Source: Blastomonas sp. SL216
GTDB taxonomy: Bacteria; Pseudomonadota; Alphaproteobacteria; Sphingomonadales; Sphingomonadaceae
Assembly: GCA_026625625.1 (NCBI GenBank)
Contig: CP113055.1
Location: forward strand, 870,501-934,500
DNA length: 64,000 nt
Reading direction: 5' to 3'
Positions 36,183 through 45,500 of this stretch are shown here, one piece after another. The notes beneath the pieces are model-generated. The model was given only the letters and a program-made list of their open reading frames with translations. It did no database searches and had not been told where the DNA came from. A program made the position numbers and the translations under genes. Numbering within the stretch: position 1 is the stretch's first letter; each line of letters starts with the position of its first letter.

Positions 36183-36899
36183 ATGCCAAGATCGTCGATG
36201 CCACGACCGCCGGTTCACGCAGAAAGCCATCAGATCGCACGGATCGGGTGGCTGCGTGCCGCCGTTCTGGGCGCGAACGATGGCATTGTTTCCACCGCTA
36301 GCCTGATCCTGGGGGTAGCCGCATCCGGTGCGGACCGTCAGGCGCTGCTCGTCGCGGGCACGGCCGGGCTGGTCGCAGGCGCGATGTCGATGGCGGCGGG
36401 CGAATATGTTTCGGTCAGCAGTCAGTCCGACACCGAAGCGGCTGACCTCGCCCGCGAGCGCACCGAACTGGCCGAAGACCCCGAATTCGAACGCGCCGAG
36501 CTGGCCGCGATCTATGTCGGGCGCGGTGTCGATCCGGCAACGGCGGATGTGGTCGCGGCGCAGATGATGGCGCATGATGCACTTGGCAGCCATGCGCGCG
36601 ACGAGCTGCATATCAACGACATAACCGCCGCGCGCCCGTTGCAGGCGGCGCTGGCATCGGCGCTCACCTTCACCGTCGGGGCGGCTCTGCCCTTGCTGCT
36701 CGCAGCGCTGCTGCCGATGAGCTGGATGGTTCTCGGCGAGGGCACGGGATCGATCCTGTTCCTGGCCCTGCTGGGCGCGGTGAGTGCCCGGGCGGGCGGG
36801 GCAGCTGCGGCAAGGCCTGTGATCCGCGTCGTCTTCTGGGGCGCGCTCGCCATGGCGCTGACTGCAGGCATTGGCCGCCTGGTGGGCACCGCGATCTGA
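36183..36899 (+). CDS. VIT1/CCC1-family membrane transporter
   Basis: The 238-residue protein belongs to the DUF125/VIT family, whose characterised eukaryotic members move iron or manganese. LRAAVLGANDGIVSTASLILG opens the first membrane helix; about five helices are expected, with an acidic cytoplasmic stretch (about 82-140) between helices 2 and 3. Metal specificity in bacteria is unsettled. Confidence 0.88.
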   Translation: MPRSSMPRPPVHAESHQIARIGWLRAAVLGANDGIVSTASLILGVAASGADRQALLVAGTAGLVAGAMSMAAGEYVSVSSQSDTEAADLARERTELAEDPEFERAELAAIYVGRGVDPATADVVAAQMMAHDALGSHARDELHINDITAARPLQAALASALTFTVGAALPLLLAALLPMSWMVLGEGTGSILFLALLGAVSARAGGAAAARPVIRVVFWGALAMALTAGIGRLVGTAI

Positions 36900-37836
36900 C
36901 GCGCTGACCGGTGCGATCTCGCTGCGGTTGCGGCGCGGTCCTGATCCTGCGCGTAGGGGATGCGCCGCGTTGGCGGCTTCATGACGGCCAACAGCACCGA
37001 TTGTTGCAGCCCTGGCGGAAGAGGTGGTATGATTAAGTTAGGTGTATTTATTTGATCGATAATCGAAATAAAAATTCGTGATATTCCTTATCACGTTCAG
37101 TTCCCTGCGTATCAAAACGCCGTTCTCAGACCGTGCCTTTGCTATGCTAAAATACACTATTGGTAACGACGATTCTCTTATCCCGCCGGTGAGGCCTCCG
37201 GCTTCGGAATTATTGGGCGGCTCGCCTTCAGCGATCAGCGGCTGACATTGCTTTTCTCGATGTTGCGCAGTGTCCAACGATTATCTTGCTTTCGAACAAT
37301 CGCCGGAGCGCCAGATCGGCAACCGGAAACACGGCTTCGCCATGCGCGAGCGTGCCCGAAGGAAACAACAGAAGATGCCAACTAGGGTATCGATCGCATG
37401 GCCGCCCCAGACGTCGTTTGCGGCGATGAGGGGGCTGTCACCCCCGCAAGGCAGCCTTTCGTATCCTTGTCGAAATAGGCGCGCACCAAGGCGGATCGCT
37501 GAGCGCCAATAGCGTCAATTTTGCAAATGATACTGCTTTCGGGTCGCTTTATCCCAAATCATGGCTCTTCAAAAACCAGGTGCAATTTTCGCCGCCTCTC
37601 TGGCAATCGAATGACGGTCCTTCTGGTGCCGGACGAAGATCGACGGAAAACAGCCCTCGATACAAGCAAACAGTATCGGCAGCTCTCGACCCATAGTCGG
37701 TCATTCCATGCGGCTGTCATCGCTATCCGCATTCGTCAAAAGCTGCCCCTGAGCGATCACCTGAGTGCACTGTGAACGAGCGCATCTAGAGATGCTTGAC
37801 TGGGATCAGCCTCCGCATGGCGCGGCTTGCATAAAC
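36900..37836. other. Long region without a recognisable gene
   Basis: These 937 bases hold only short open frames of 60-84 residues that look unlike proteins. The stretch 37020-37160 is AT-rich compared with everything around. Fragments such as CGGTCATTC (37695) also occur in the empty region after the RTX gene. I see no transposase remnant that I can identify. Confidence 0.5.
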
Positions 37837-39135
37837 CTATTCGCGGAATGCCTCGTCGGCCACCCGTGTGATGGGGGTCAGGATGTAGCTCAGCACGCTG
37901 CGCTTGTCGCCGAGCAGGCTGACCGAGGCGACCATGCCCGAGCCGATCGGTAGCTTCTTGCCGCGTTTGTCGGTCAGCGCGGCGGCGCTGGTCACGACGC
38001 GGACGAGATAAAAGGACTCGCCCGTGCGTTCATCGATCACCGCATCGGGCGAGATGCTAGCAACCTTGCCCTCGAGCGAGCCGTAGATGGCCGAATCATA
38101 GGCGGTGACATCCACTTTCGCGCGCTGGTTGATATGCACGCTGCCGATATCCTGCGGGCGGACCCGGGCCTCGATCTGCAACTGGTCGCGCAGCGGCACG
38201 AGCTCGACCAGTGGCTGGCCCGGCGCGACGCTGCCGCCGATGGTGGTCACCAGCACGCGGTTGATGCGGCCCGCGACCGGCGCGCGCACGGTGGTGCGCA
38301 GCACCCGGTCCGCCAGTACAGGGGTTGAAGGGGTACGCGCGGCAAGTTCTGCCTGGACGCCTGCAAGCTCGGTCGCCGCGCGGGCGCGCCATTCCTGCCG
38401 GACGCGGTTGGCCTCGGCAGCCGCTTCCGAGGCGGCGGCGCGCGCGCGGCCCAGCGCCTCGGTCTGCGCCAGCGCTTCGCTTGCGGAGATGCGCGCGGCA
38501 TTCTGCGCCTGGACCAGCGCCAGGCGCGGTTCGATTCCGCGCTCGACCAGCGGTCGGATCATCTCGAGCTCGCTCGCGGCGGCCTCGCGTGCGGACTGGC
38601 GCGCGGCAAGCATCGATTGCGCTTCCAGCACCGCGCGGCCCGCCTGTGCCTGGCGTGCCCCCGCCCCGGCGAGCAGGCTGGCGAGCTCGGCCATGCGCGC
38701 ATCGTGCAATGCGCGCTCGATCCGTACCTGCGCCGTATCGGCCCCGGCAGGATAGACGGGCTCACGACCGTCCAACTCCGCCTCGAGCCGCGCGATCTTG
38801 GCCGAGAGCGCCGCCGTGGCCGCGCTGTTGCTGCCGAATTCGGCACGGGTCTGGGTGGGGTCGAGCTTCAGCAACACCTGCCCCGCCTTCACGTCCATGC
38901 CGCCGCGCACCAGAATCTGCGCGATCAGCCCGCCCTCGAGGTTGGAGATGATCTGCAACCGTGAACTTGGCACCACCCGGCCTTCGCCGCGCACGGTGCG
39001 ATCAATTTCGGTAAACGCCGCCCAGAGCACGAAAATCGCAAGAAACGCCAGGATAGCCCAGAGAAGCAGGTTCGACGCTTTGGCCGGACGCAACCGGTCG
39101 AGTCGCTGTTCGATCGTCGTCTCGTCCATCGTCAC
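37837..39135 (-). CDS. Type I secretion membrane-fusion protein (HlyD family)
   Basis: The 432-residue periplasmic adaptor links the ABC transporter with the TolC-like channel. It has one membrane helix (about 26-46), a long coiled-coil hairpin (about 110-290) and the C-terminal barrel region with TVRAPVAGRINRVLVTTIGGSVAPGQ (partial motif) and FYLVRV. Its ATG overlaps the stop of the ABC gene (ATGA). Last gene of the three-gene export operon. Confidence 0.93.
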   Translation of the reverse strand: MTMDETTIEQRLDRLRPAKASNLLLWAILAFLAIFVLWAAFTEIDRTVRGEGRVVPSSRLQIISNLEGGLIAQILVRGGMDVKAGQVLLKLDPTQTRAEFGSNSAATAALSAKIARLEAELDGREPVYPAGADTAQVRIERALHDARMAELASLLAGAGARQAQAGRAVLEAQSMLAARQSAREAAASELEMIRPLVERGIEPRLALVQAQNAARISASEALAQTEALGRARAAASEAAAEANRVRQEWRARAATELAGVQAELAARTPSTPVLADRVLRTTVRAPVAGRINRVLVTTIGGSVAPGQPLVELVPLRDQLQIEARVRPQDIGSVHINQRAKVDVTAYDSAIYGSLEGKVASISPDAVIDERTGESFYLVRVVTSAAALTDKRGKKLPIGSGMVASVSLLGDKRSVLSYILTPITRVADEAFRE

Positions 39136-40886
39136 ACCGCCCGTACCGTCGGGGCGCTGCCCTGAACGGCTGATGCCGCGCCCGAGGCCGCGCCCGCCTT
39201 GTTCAGCACTTCGTCGCGCGGGCCGTCGGCGACGATCTTGCCGCCTTCCATGATGATGACACGATCGACCAGCCGCAGCATCGGCGGGCGATGGGTGATC
39301 AGCACCAGCGTCCGCTCGGCCAATTCGGCGGCGAGCCGCTTGATCAGCCGCGCCTCGGTCTGCACGTCCATGGCACTTGTCGGCTCATCGAACACCAGCA
39401 GCGGCGGCGATCCGGCGAGCGCGCGCGCCATCGCGATCGCCTGGCGCTGCCCGCCCGAAAGGCTCTCGCCGCGATCGGCGAGCACGAGGTCATAGCCATT
39501 GGCCATCACCCCGATGAAATCGTGCGCGCCAGAGACATGCGCCGCGCGCAGCATCTCGGCATCGTCGACGCTTTGGCGCCCCAGAATGATATTGTCGCGG
39601 ATGCTGCCGCTCAGCAGCACGCTCTCCTGCAGTGCCACGCCCATCCGCGCGCGATAGGCGGCGGGGTCGATCTGCTTCATGTCAGTGCCATCGATCAGGA
39701 CCAGCCCGTCGGCGGGCGCGTACAGCCCCATGATCAGCCGCGCGATGGTCGACTTGCCCGACCCCATGCGGCCCAGGATCGCGACCTTCTCGCCGGGGCG
39801 GATGCGCAGCGAGACATCGCTCAGCGCTGCTTCGGCCTGGCCGGGATAGCGGAAGCTGACGTTGCGCAGCTCGATCTGGCCTGTCACCTTTGGCGCGATG
39901 GCCTTTTCCGCCGGACCCTCGGGCGGGTGCTCGAGCATTGCGTTGATCTGCGCATAGGCGGTGCGCGCCTGGGTCAGCCGAGTCATCAGTTGCGCGATCT
40001 GGCCCAAAGGGGCAACCGCGCGCCCGGCGAGGATCGAACAGGCGATCAGCCCGCCCATCGTGAGGTTCTGGCTCGCGATCATGCCGACGCCCGAAACAAC
40101 GACGCCAGCATAGCTGATCGTGTTGGCGATCACCGCGACATTGACCGCGAGGGTCGAGACCAGCCGCTGGTTGAGCGAGATATGCGAGTGCTTTTCCATC
40201 GCCGCCTGCCAGCGTGCGCCCAGCAGCGGCGCGGCATTGTTCGCCTTGACAGTCTCCAGCCCGCCGATCGCCTCGACCAGCACCGCCTGCTTTAGCTGCG
40301 CCTGCTGCATCGCGCGCGCAGAAAGCCGGTCGAGCGCGGGCTGGGCGAGCAGCGAGACGATGATGACCAGCGGCACCATCAGCATCGGCACGAAGACCAG
40401 CGGACCGCCGATGATCGCGATGACGGCAAGCGTCACCAGGATGAACGGCAGGTCGACCAGTGCGGTCAGCGTCATCGAGGCGAAGAAGTCGCGCAGGCTT
40501 TCGAGTTCGCGCATCATCGCGGCGAGCGATCCGGTCGAGCCTGAGCGCACGTCCATGCGGATCGCCAGCAGCCGGCGGAACACCGTGTCGCCGATCTCTT
40601 CGTCGATGCGGGCTCCTGCGATATCAGCAAAATAGGCGCGCAGGGTCCGCAGCACGAAATCGAAGATCACCACGATCGCCAGGCCGATGGTGAGCGCGAT
40701 CAGCGACGAGGTCGCGTTGTTGGGCAGTACGCGGTCATAGACCGTCATCGTGAACATGGACGTGACGATGCCGAACAGGTTGATGACCGTCGCGGCGAGC
40801 GCAACCTTGGCATAGATCGCGCGGTTGCGCTGCATCGGTTCGGTCAGCCATCGGGCAAAGCGCGGGGGGCGTTCGACGATATTCAC
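39132..40886 (-). CDS. Type I secretion ABC transporter (permease-ATPase)
   Basis: The 584-residue protein has six membrane helices (about 25-310) and an ATPase domain with Walker A GRMGSGKST, signature LSGGQRQ and Walker B LLVFDEPTSAMD. It lacks the N-terminal C39-like domain of HlyB, resembling PrtD-like exporters for RTX proteins. It overlaps the genes on both sides by 4 bases. Confidence 0.95.
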   Translation of the reverse strand: MNIVERPPRFARWLTEPMQRNRAIYAKVALAATVINLFGIVTSMFTMTVYDRVLPNNATSSLIALTIGLAIVVIFDFVLRTLRAYFADIAGARIDEEIGDTVFRRLLAIRMDVRSGSTGSLAAMMRELESLRDFFASMTLTALVDLPFILVTLAVIAIIGGPLVFVPMLMVPLVIIVSLLAQPALDRLSARAMQQAQLKQAVLVEAIGGLETVKANNAAPLLGARWQAAMEKHSHISLNQRLVSTLAVNVAVIANTISYAGVVVSGVGMIASQNLTMGGLIACSILAGRAVAPLGQIAQLMTRLTQARTAYAQINAMLEHPPEGPAEKAIAPKVTGQIELRNVSFRYPGQAEAALSDVSLRIRPGEKVAILGRMGSGKSTIARLIMGLYAPADGLVLIDGTDMKQIDPAAYRARMGVALQESVLLSGSIRDNIILGRQSVDDAEMLRAAHVSGAHDFIGVMANGYDLVLADRGESLSGGQRQAIAMARALAGSPPLLVFDEPTSAMDVQTEARLIKRLAAELAERTLVLITHRPPMLRLVDRVIIMEGGKIVADGPRDEVLNKAGAASGAASAVQGSAPTVRAV

Positions 40887-42289
40887 CGGACGGCCTCCCA
40901 GGTGGTGGGCGAGAGCCGGTCCAGCCCCAGGGCCGGGAGCAGCCCGCCGGTGCGCGCGAGCAGGACGTAGCGCGCCAGATCGAGATCGACAATGCCCTGG
41001 ATATAGGCGGTAGCAGTGGCGAATAAGGCGTCCTCGGCGCTCAGCACGTCGAACAGCGATCCGCGCGCGACGCGGAAACGCTCGGTCAGCACATCGCGCG
41101 AGATACGCGTGGCGACATAATTGTTGCGCAGCGCGACCAGCTGCTCCTCGAGCGCGCGGACATCGGAGGCAGCGATGCTGGCCTCGCGCAGCGCCTCGTC
41201 GCGCACCCGGTCGGCGCGGGCGCCATCGGCCATGGCGCGGGCTGCCGCCTGGTCGGCGCGGGCATCGCCGCCGCCGAATAGCCGCAGTCGCACATTGAGC
41301 CGCGCGCGCACGTCGTAATCGATATCGGTCTCGAAAACGCCATAGCGTCCGGCGTCGACGCTGGCCGAAATGCTGGGCAGAAGGTCGGCGCGCAGCGCCT
41401 GGGCATCGCGGCGCGAGGCCTTGGCTTCGGCCTCGACCGCGCGCACCGCTGGCGTCGCCTCGATCGCCTGGGCGATGGTCTCGGCATCGGGAACGTGCAC
41501 CGGCGTCGGCAGTGGGGCGCGTTCGATCCTTTCGGGCGGCACGCCGAGCAGCTCGGTAAAGCGCGCGACGGCCCCGGCCTCGGACCGGCGGAACCCTGCG
41601 AGCCTTGCCCTCGCCGCCGCGATTGTGCCGTCGATGCGGATCCGGTCGGCGCGGGCGGACACCCCTTGCGCAATGCGCTGATCGATCGCCTCGCCGAGCG
41701 AGACATGGCTGGCATCGAGCGCCTCGCCTAGCGCAACCAGCGTCCGCGCCGCGAACAGATCGTACCAGGCGGAGATCGCGCGCAGGCCGACATCCTCGGC
41801 GACGCCGGTAAAGCGCGCTTCGCTGCTCGTCACGCGCTCCTCGGCTGCAGCGATGCGATCGCCGCTCGCGCCGAAATCGATCAGCGGTTGGGTGAGCGAG
41901 ATCAGCGCGTCTGTGCGTTGGCGCGCGCGCGAGCGTTCGATGATGTTCTGCGGATCGTTGGAAAATTCGCGGCTGAGCGTGCGGAAGCTCGAGATGGAGA
42001 GTTCGCCCGCCGGCAATTGACCCGCCTTGGCCAGCCTGCGCCCGGCGACTGCCTCAAGGTTGCGCGCCTCAGCCTCCGCAATCGCCGGGCTTTCCGTGGC
42101 GGCCTCCTGCAGCCGCTGCTTGAACAATGCCAGCCCGCCATCCTGCCGTTCGAGCGCGAGCAGCGGATCCGAATCCATGTCGATCGAAAGCGGATCCGAT
42201 TCGGGGATAGGCAGCGCTGTCGGCTGGGCACAGGCTGGCTGGCCGGTCAGAACCAGCCCGATCAGTCCCGATGCCAGAAACACGCGCAA
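40883..42289 (-). CDS. TolC-family outer membrane channel
   Basis: The protein is an outer-membrane efflux/secretion channel with the long helical repeats typical of TolC. The first candidate ATGs (42424, 42406) place a clear signal peptide 40 residues in. The TTG at 42289, preceded by CGAGGG, starts exactly at RVFLASGLIGLVLTGQPACAQ (signal peptide), so I prefer it; mature residues then begin QPTALPIPES. It is first in the operon with the ABC and HlyD-like genes, divergent from the RTX nuclease. If an upstream ATG is used, the gene extends to 42406 or 42424. Confidence 0.88.
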   Translation of the reverse strand: MRVFLASGLIGLVLTGQPACAQPTALPIPESDPLSIDMDSDPLLALERQDGGLALFKQRLQEAATESPAIAEAEARNLEAVAGRRLAKAGQLPAGELSISSFRTLSREFSNDPQNIIERSRARQRTDALISLTQPLIDFGASGDRIAAAEERVTSSEARFTGVAEDVGLRAISAWYDLFAARTLVALGEALDASHVSLGEAIDQRIAQGVSARADRIRIDGTIAAARARLAGFRRSEAGAVARFTELLGVPPERIERAPLPTPVHVPDAETIAQAIEATPAVRAVEAEAKASRRDAQALRADLLPSISASVDAGRYGVFETDIDYDVRARLNVRLRLFGGGDARADQAAARAMADGARADRVRDEALREASIAASDVRALEEQLVALRNNYVATRISRDVLTERFRVARGSLFDVLSAEDALFATATAYIQGIVDLDLARYVLLARTGGLLPALGLDRLSPTTWEAVR

Positions 42290-42546
42290 TGCAAACCCTC
42301 GCTGCTTGAGGTCGTACGGAGCCAGGGTGCCGTCGGCCAGAGGGGGGCGTTGGCGCAATTCGATGGCGTTTTCATGACAACCAGGATCTGTCTCAAAAAT
42401 GGACATGCAGCCGCCTTCATCCACAGAAATTTCGCCTATGCCATTAGATTTTCACGGAAGCGTCATGCAGGTTCTCTACGCCAGCGCGGCTTCGGGGTCT
42501 CGCCCCGCAAAAGGGGCGCGCCTGCCCGCCAGAAGAGGAAAGACCC

Positions 42547-45500
42547 ATGCCCAGCCTGACCACCCTTGGCTCTGCCTTGAACCAGAATTTCGACACGCTG
42601 GCGAATTCCGGCACCAGCAGCGCGCTGCCCAGCGGCTGGTTCATCAGCGAATCGGGCACCAGCGCGACGGTGAACGGCCAATATGCAGCCGGGACCGGCT
42701 CGGGCAATGGCGGGGATACCTATAGCTTCGGCGCCGCCGGCAGCAGTGACCGCGCGCTGGGTTCGCTGCGCAGTGGCACCAACGCCCCCACCATCGGTGC
42801 GCAGTTCACCAACGACACCGGTGCCGTCATCTCTTCGCTGCAGATCGCCTATACCGGCGAACAGTGGCGTCTGGGCACCGCAGGCCGCGCCGACCGGCTC
42901 GATTTCCAGATCAGCTTCGACGCGACCAGCCTGACCACCGGCACCTGGATCGACGTCAACGCACTCGACTTCAGCTCGCCGGTCACGGCAGGAGGGCTTG
43001 GCGCGCTCGACGGCAACGCGGCGGCCAACCGCACCGCCGTTTCGGCAACCTATGACATTCTGGAAGGCATCCCCGCCGGCGCAACCTTCTGGATCCGCTG
43101 GGTGGATTCGGACGCCACCGGTGCCGATGACGGTCTGGGCATTGACGATTTCTCGATCACTCCGGTCGGCCAGGCCGCCAATCCGGGCACCTTCTCGGTC
43201 GCCTCGGCATCGGCCAGCGAAGCCCAGGGCTTTGTCGACCTGCTGGTCACCCGCACCGGCGGCAGCAGCGGCGCGGCAACGGTAAGCTACACGCTTGCCG
43301 GTCTCACCGCGACGGGGGGAACTGATTTCAACGCCACCGCAGGCACCATCAGCTTTGCCGATGGGGAAACGCAGCGCGCAATCCGCGTTGCGGTCACCAA
43401 CGACACGCTGTTCGAGGGCGACGAGACCTTCGAGGTCACGCTGACCGGCACCACCGCCGGCACCATTGGTACTGCCACGGCTACCGGCACGATCATCAAC
43501 GATGATGCCTCGCCGCTGCCGCCATCGCTCTCGATCGCCAATGCGAGCGTCACCGAAGGCAATAGCGGTGCCACCCAGATTCGTTTTGAAGTGACCCGCA
43601 GCGGCAGCGGCAGCGGCGAAGCCTCGGCGGACTATACGGTCAATTTCGGCAACGCCAGTGCAGCCGACTTTGTATCCGGCAGCGCCTTTGTCGGGCGCGT
43701 CACGCTGGTCGATGGTGAATGGGTCGATGTTATCACGCTCGATGTGCTTGGCGACACAGTTGTCGAGCCCGACGAGACCTTCACCATCACCTTGTCGAAC
43801 GCCAATATGGGCACCCAGATCGGCACCGCGACGGCGACCGGTACGATCCTGAACGACGATGTCGCGCCCGCGCCCATCGCCAATGTGTTCGTCAACGAGA
43901 TCAATTACGACACCGCCGGTGCCGATGTGAACGAGACGATCGAGGTCGCGGGTGCTGCGGGCACCAATCTCGCAGGCTGGCGCATCGTGCTGTACAACGG
44001 CAATGGCGGCGTCGCCTATGCCGCAACCGGCGGATCGGTGAACGGCATTGCACTGTCGGGTACCATTCCCGACCAGAACAATGGCTTCGGCACCCTGTCG
44101 TTCCCCGCACCGGGCATTCAGAACGGCGCGCCCGACGGCTTTGCGTTGGTCGACAATCTGGGCCGCGTCGTCCAGTTCCTGTCCTACGAAGGCACGTTCA
44201 CCGCGACCAATGGTCCGGCTGCAGGCCTGACCAGCACCGATATCGGCGTCGCGCAGGATGGCGACCCGGTCGGCACCTCGCTGCAGCTTATCGGCACCGG
44301 ATCGAGCTATGAGGATTTCACCTGGGCTACGGCGCAGACCAACACCTATGCCGGCGTGAATACCGGCCAGAGCTTCCTGTCGCCCAATGCGCCCGGTGAA
44401 CTGCGCATTCTCGACACGTCGGTGGTCGAGGGCGATGCGGGCACCCGCAACCTGGTGTTCACCGTGCGCCGCGCCGGGGCCAGCGGTCTCACCACGACGG
44501 TCGATTACACGATCAACCTCGATGGCACCGCCAACGCAGCCGATCTCGGCAGCGGTGCCGTGCTCTCGGGCACGCTGACCTTCGCGCCTGGCGTCAGCAG
44601 CCAGCAGATTGTCGTTCCGGTTCAGGGTGACACGCTGGCCGAGCTGAACGAAACGCTGAGTGTGACGCTGGCCAATGCCAGCAACGCGACGATCATCGAT
44701 GGCAGCGCCACCGGCACGATCACCAATGACGACCCGGTCGACCTGGCGATCTACACCATCCAGGGCCTCGGCCATCGTTCGGACTATGTCGGCCAGACCG
44801 TGATCACACGCGGTATCGTCACCGCGGTCGATGCCAATGGCTATTATCTGCAGGACGCGACCGGCGACGGCGATGCCCGCACCTCGGATGCGGTCTTCGT
44901 GTTCACCAACGGCGCGCCGGGCCGCAGCGTCGGCGATTCGGTCGAGGTGCGCGGCACCGTCGCCGAGTTCCTGCCCGGCAACAACACCACCAATCTCACG
45001 ATCACCCAGATCAACCAGTCGGCCGCGACGCTGGTTTCGACCGGCAACGCCCTGCCGACCGCGACGCTGATCGGCGCTGGCGCCGGCGGCGTGCTGCCCC
45101 CGAGCGCGGTGTTCGATGACGACAATTTCCAGACCTATGACCCGCAGAACGACGCCGCCGATTTCTATGAATCGCTCGAAGGCATGCGCGTCACCATCGA
45201 TGCTCCGCTGGTAACCGGCAACACCAACGAGTTCGGCGAGACCTTTGTCGTCGCCTCGGGCGGCACCGGTGCGACCGGCGTCAACAGCCGTGGCGGCATC
45301 ACCATCTCGGGCGATGCCAACAATGTCGACGATTACAATCCCGAGCGTATCCAGATCGATGATAACACCAATCTGTTCGCGGGATTCAGCCCCAATTACA
45401 CCCAGGGCGACGTGCTTTCGAACGTCACCGGCATCATCAGCTACAATTTCCAGTCCTACGAACTGCAGGTGACCGAGGCGGTGGCCGTGACGACCGATGC

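Noticed and set aside
36900-37836. Small frames of 62-84 codons in the gene-poor region
   Set aside because: They lack ribosome binding sites and protein-like composition, and change frame often; no gene is called.
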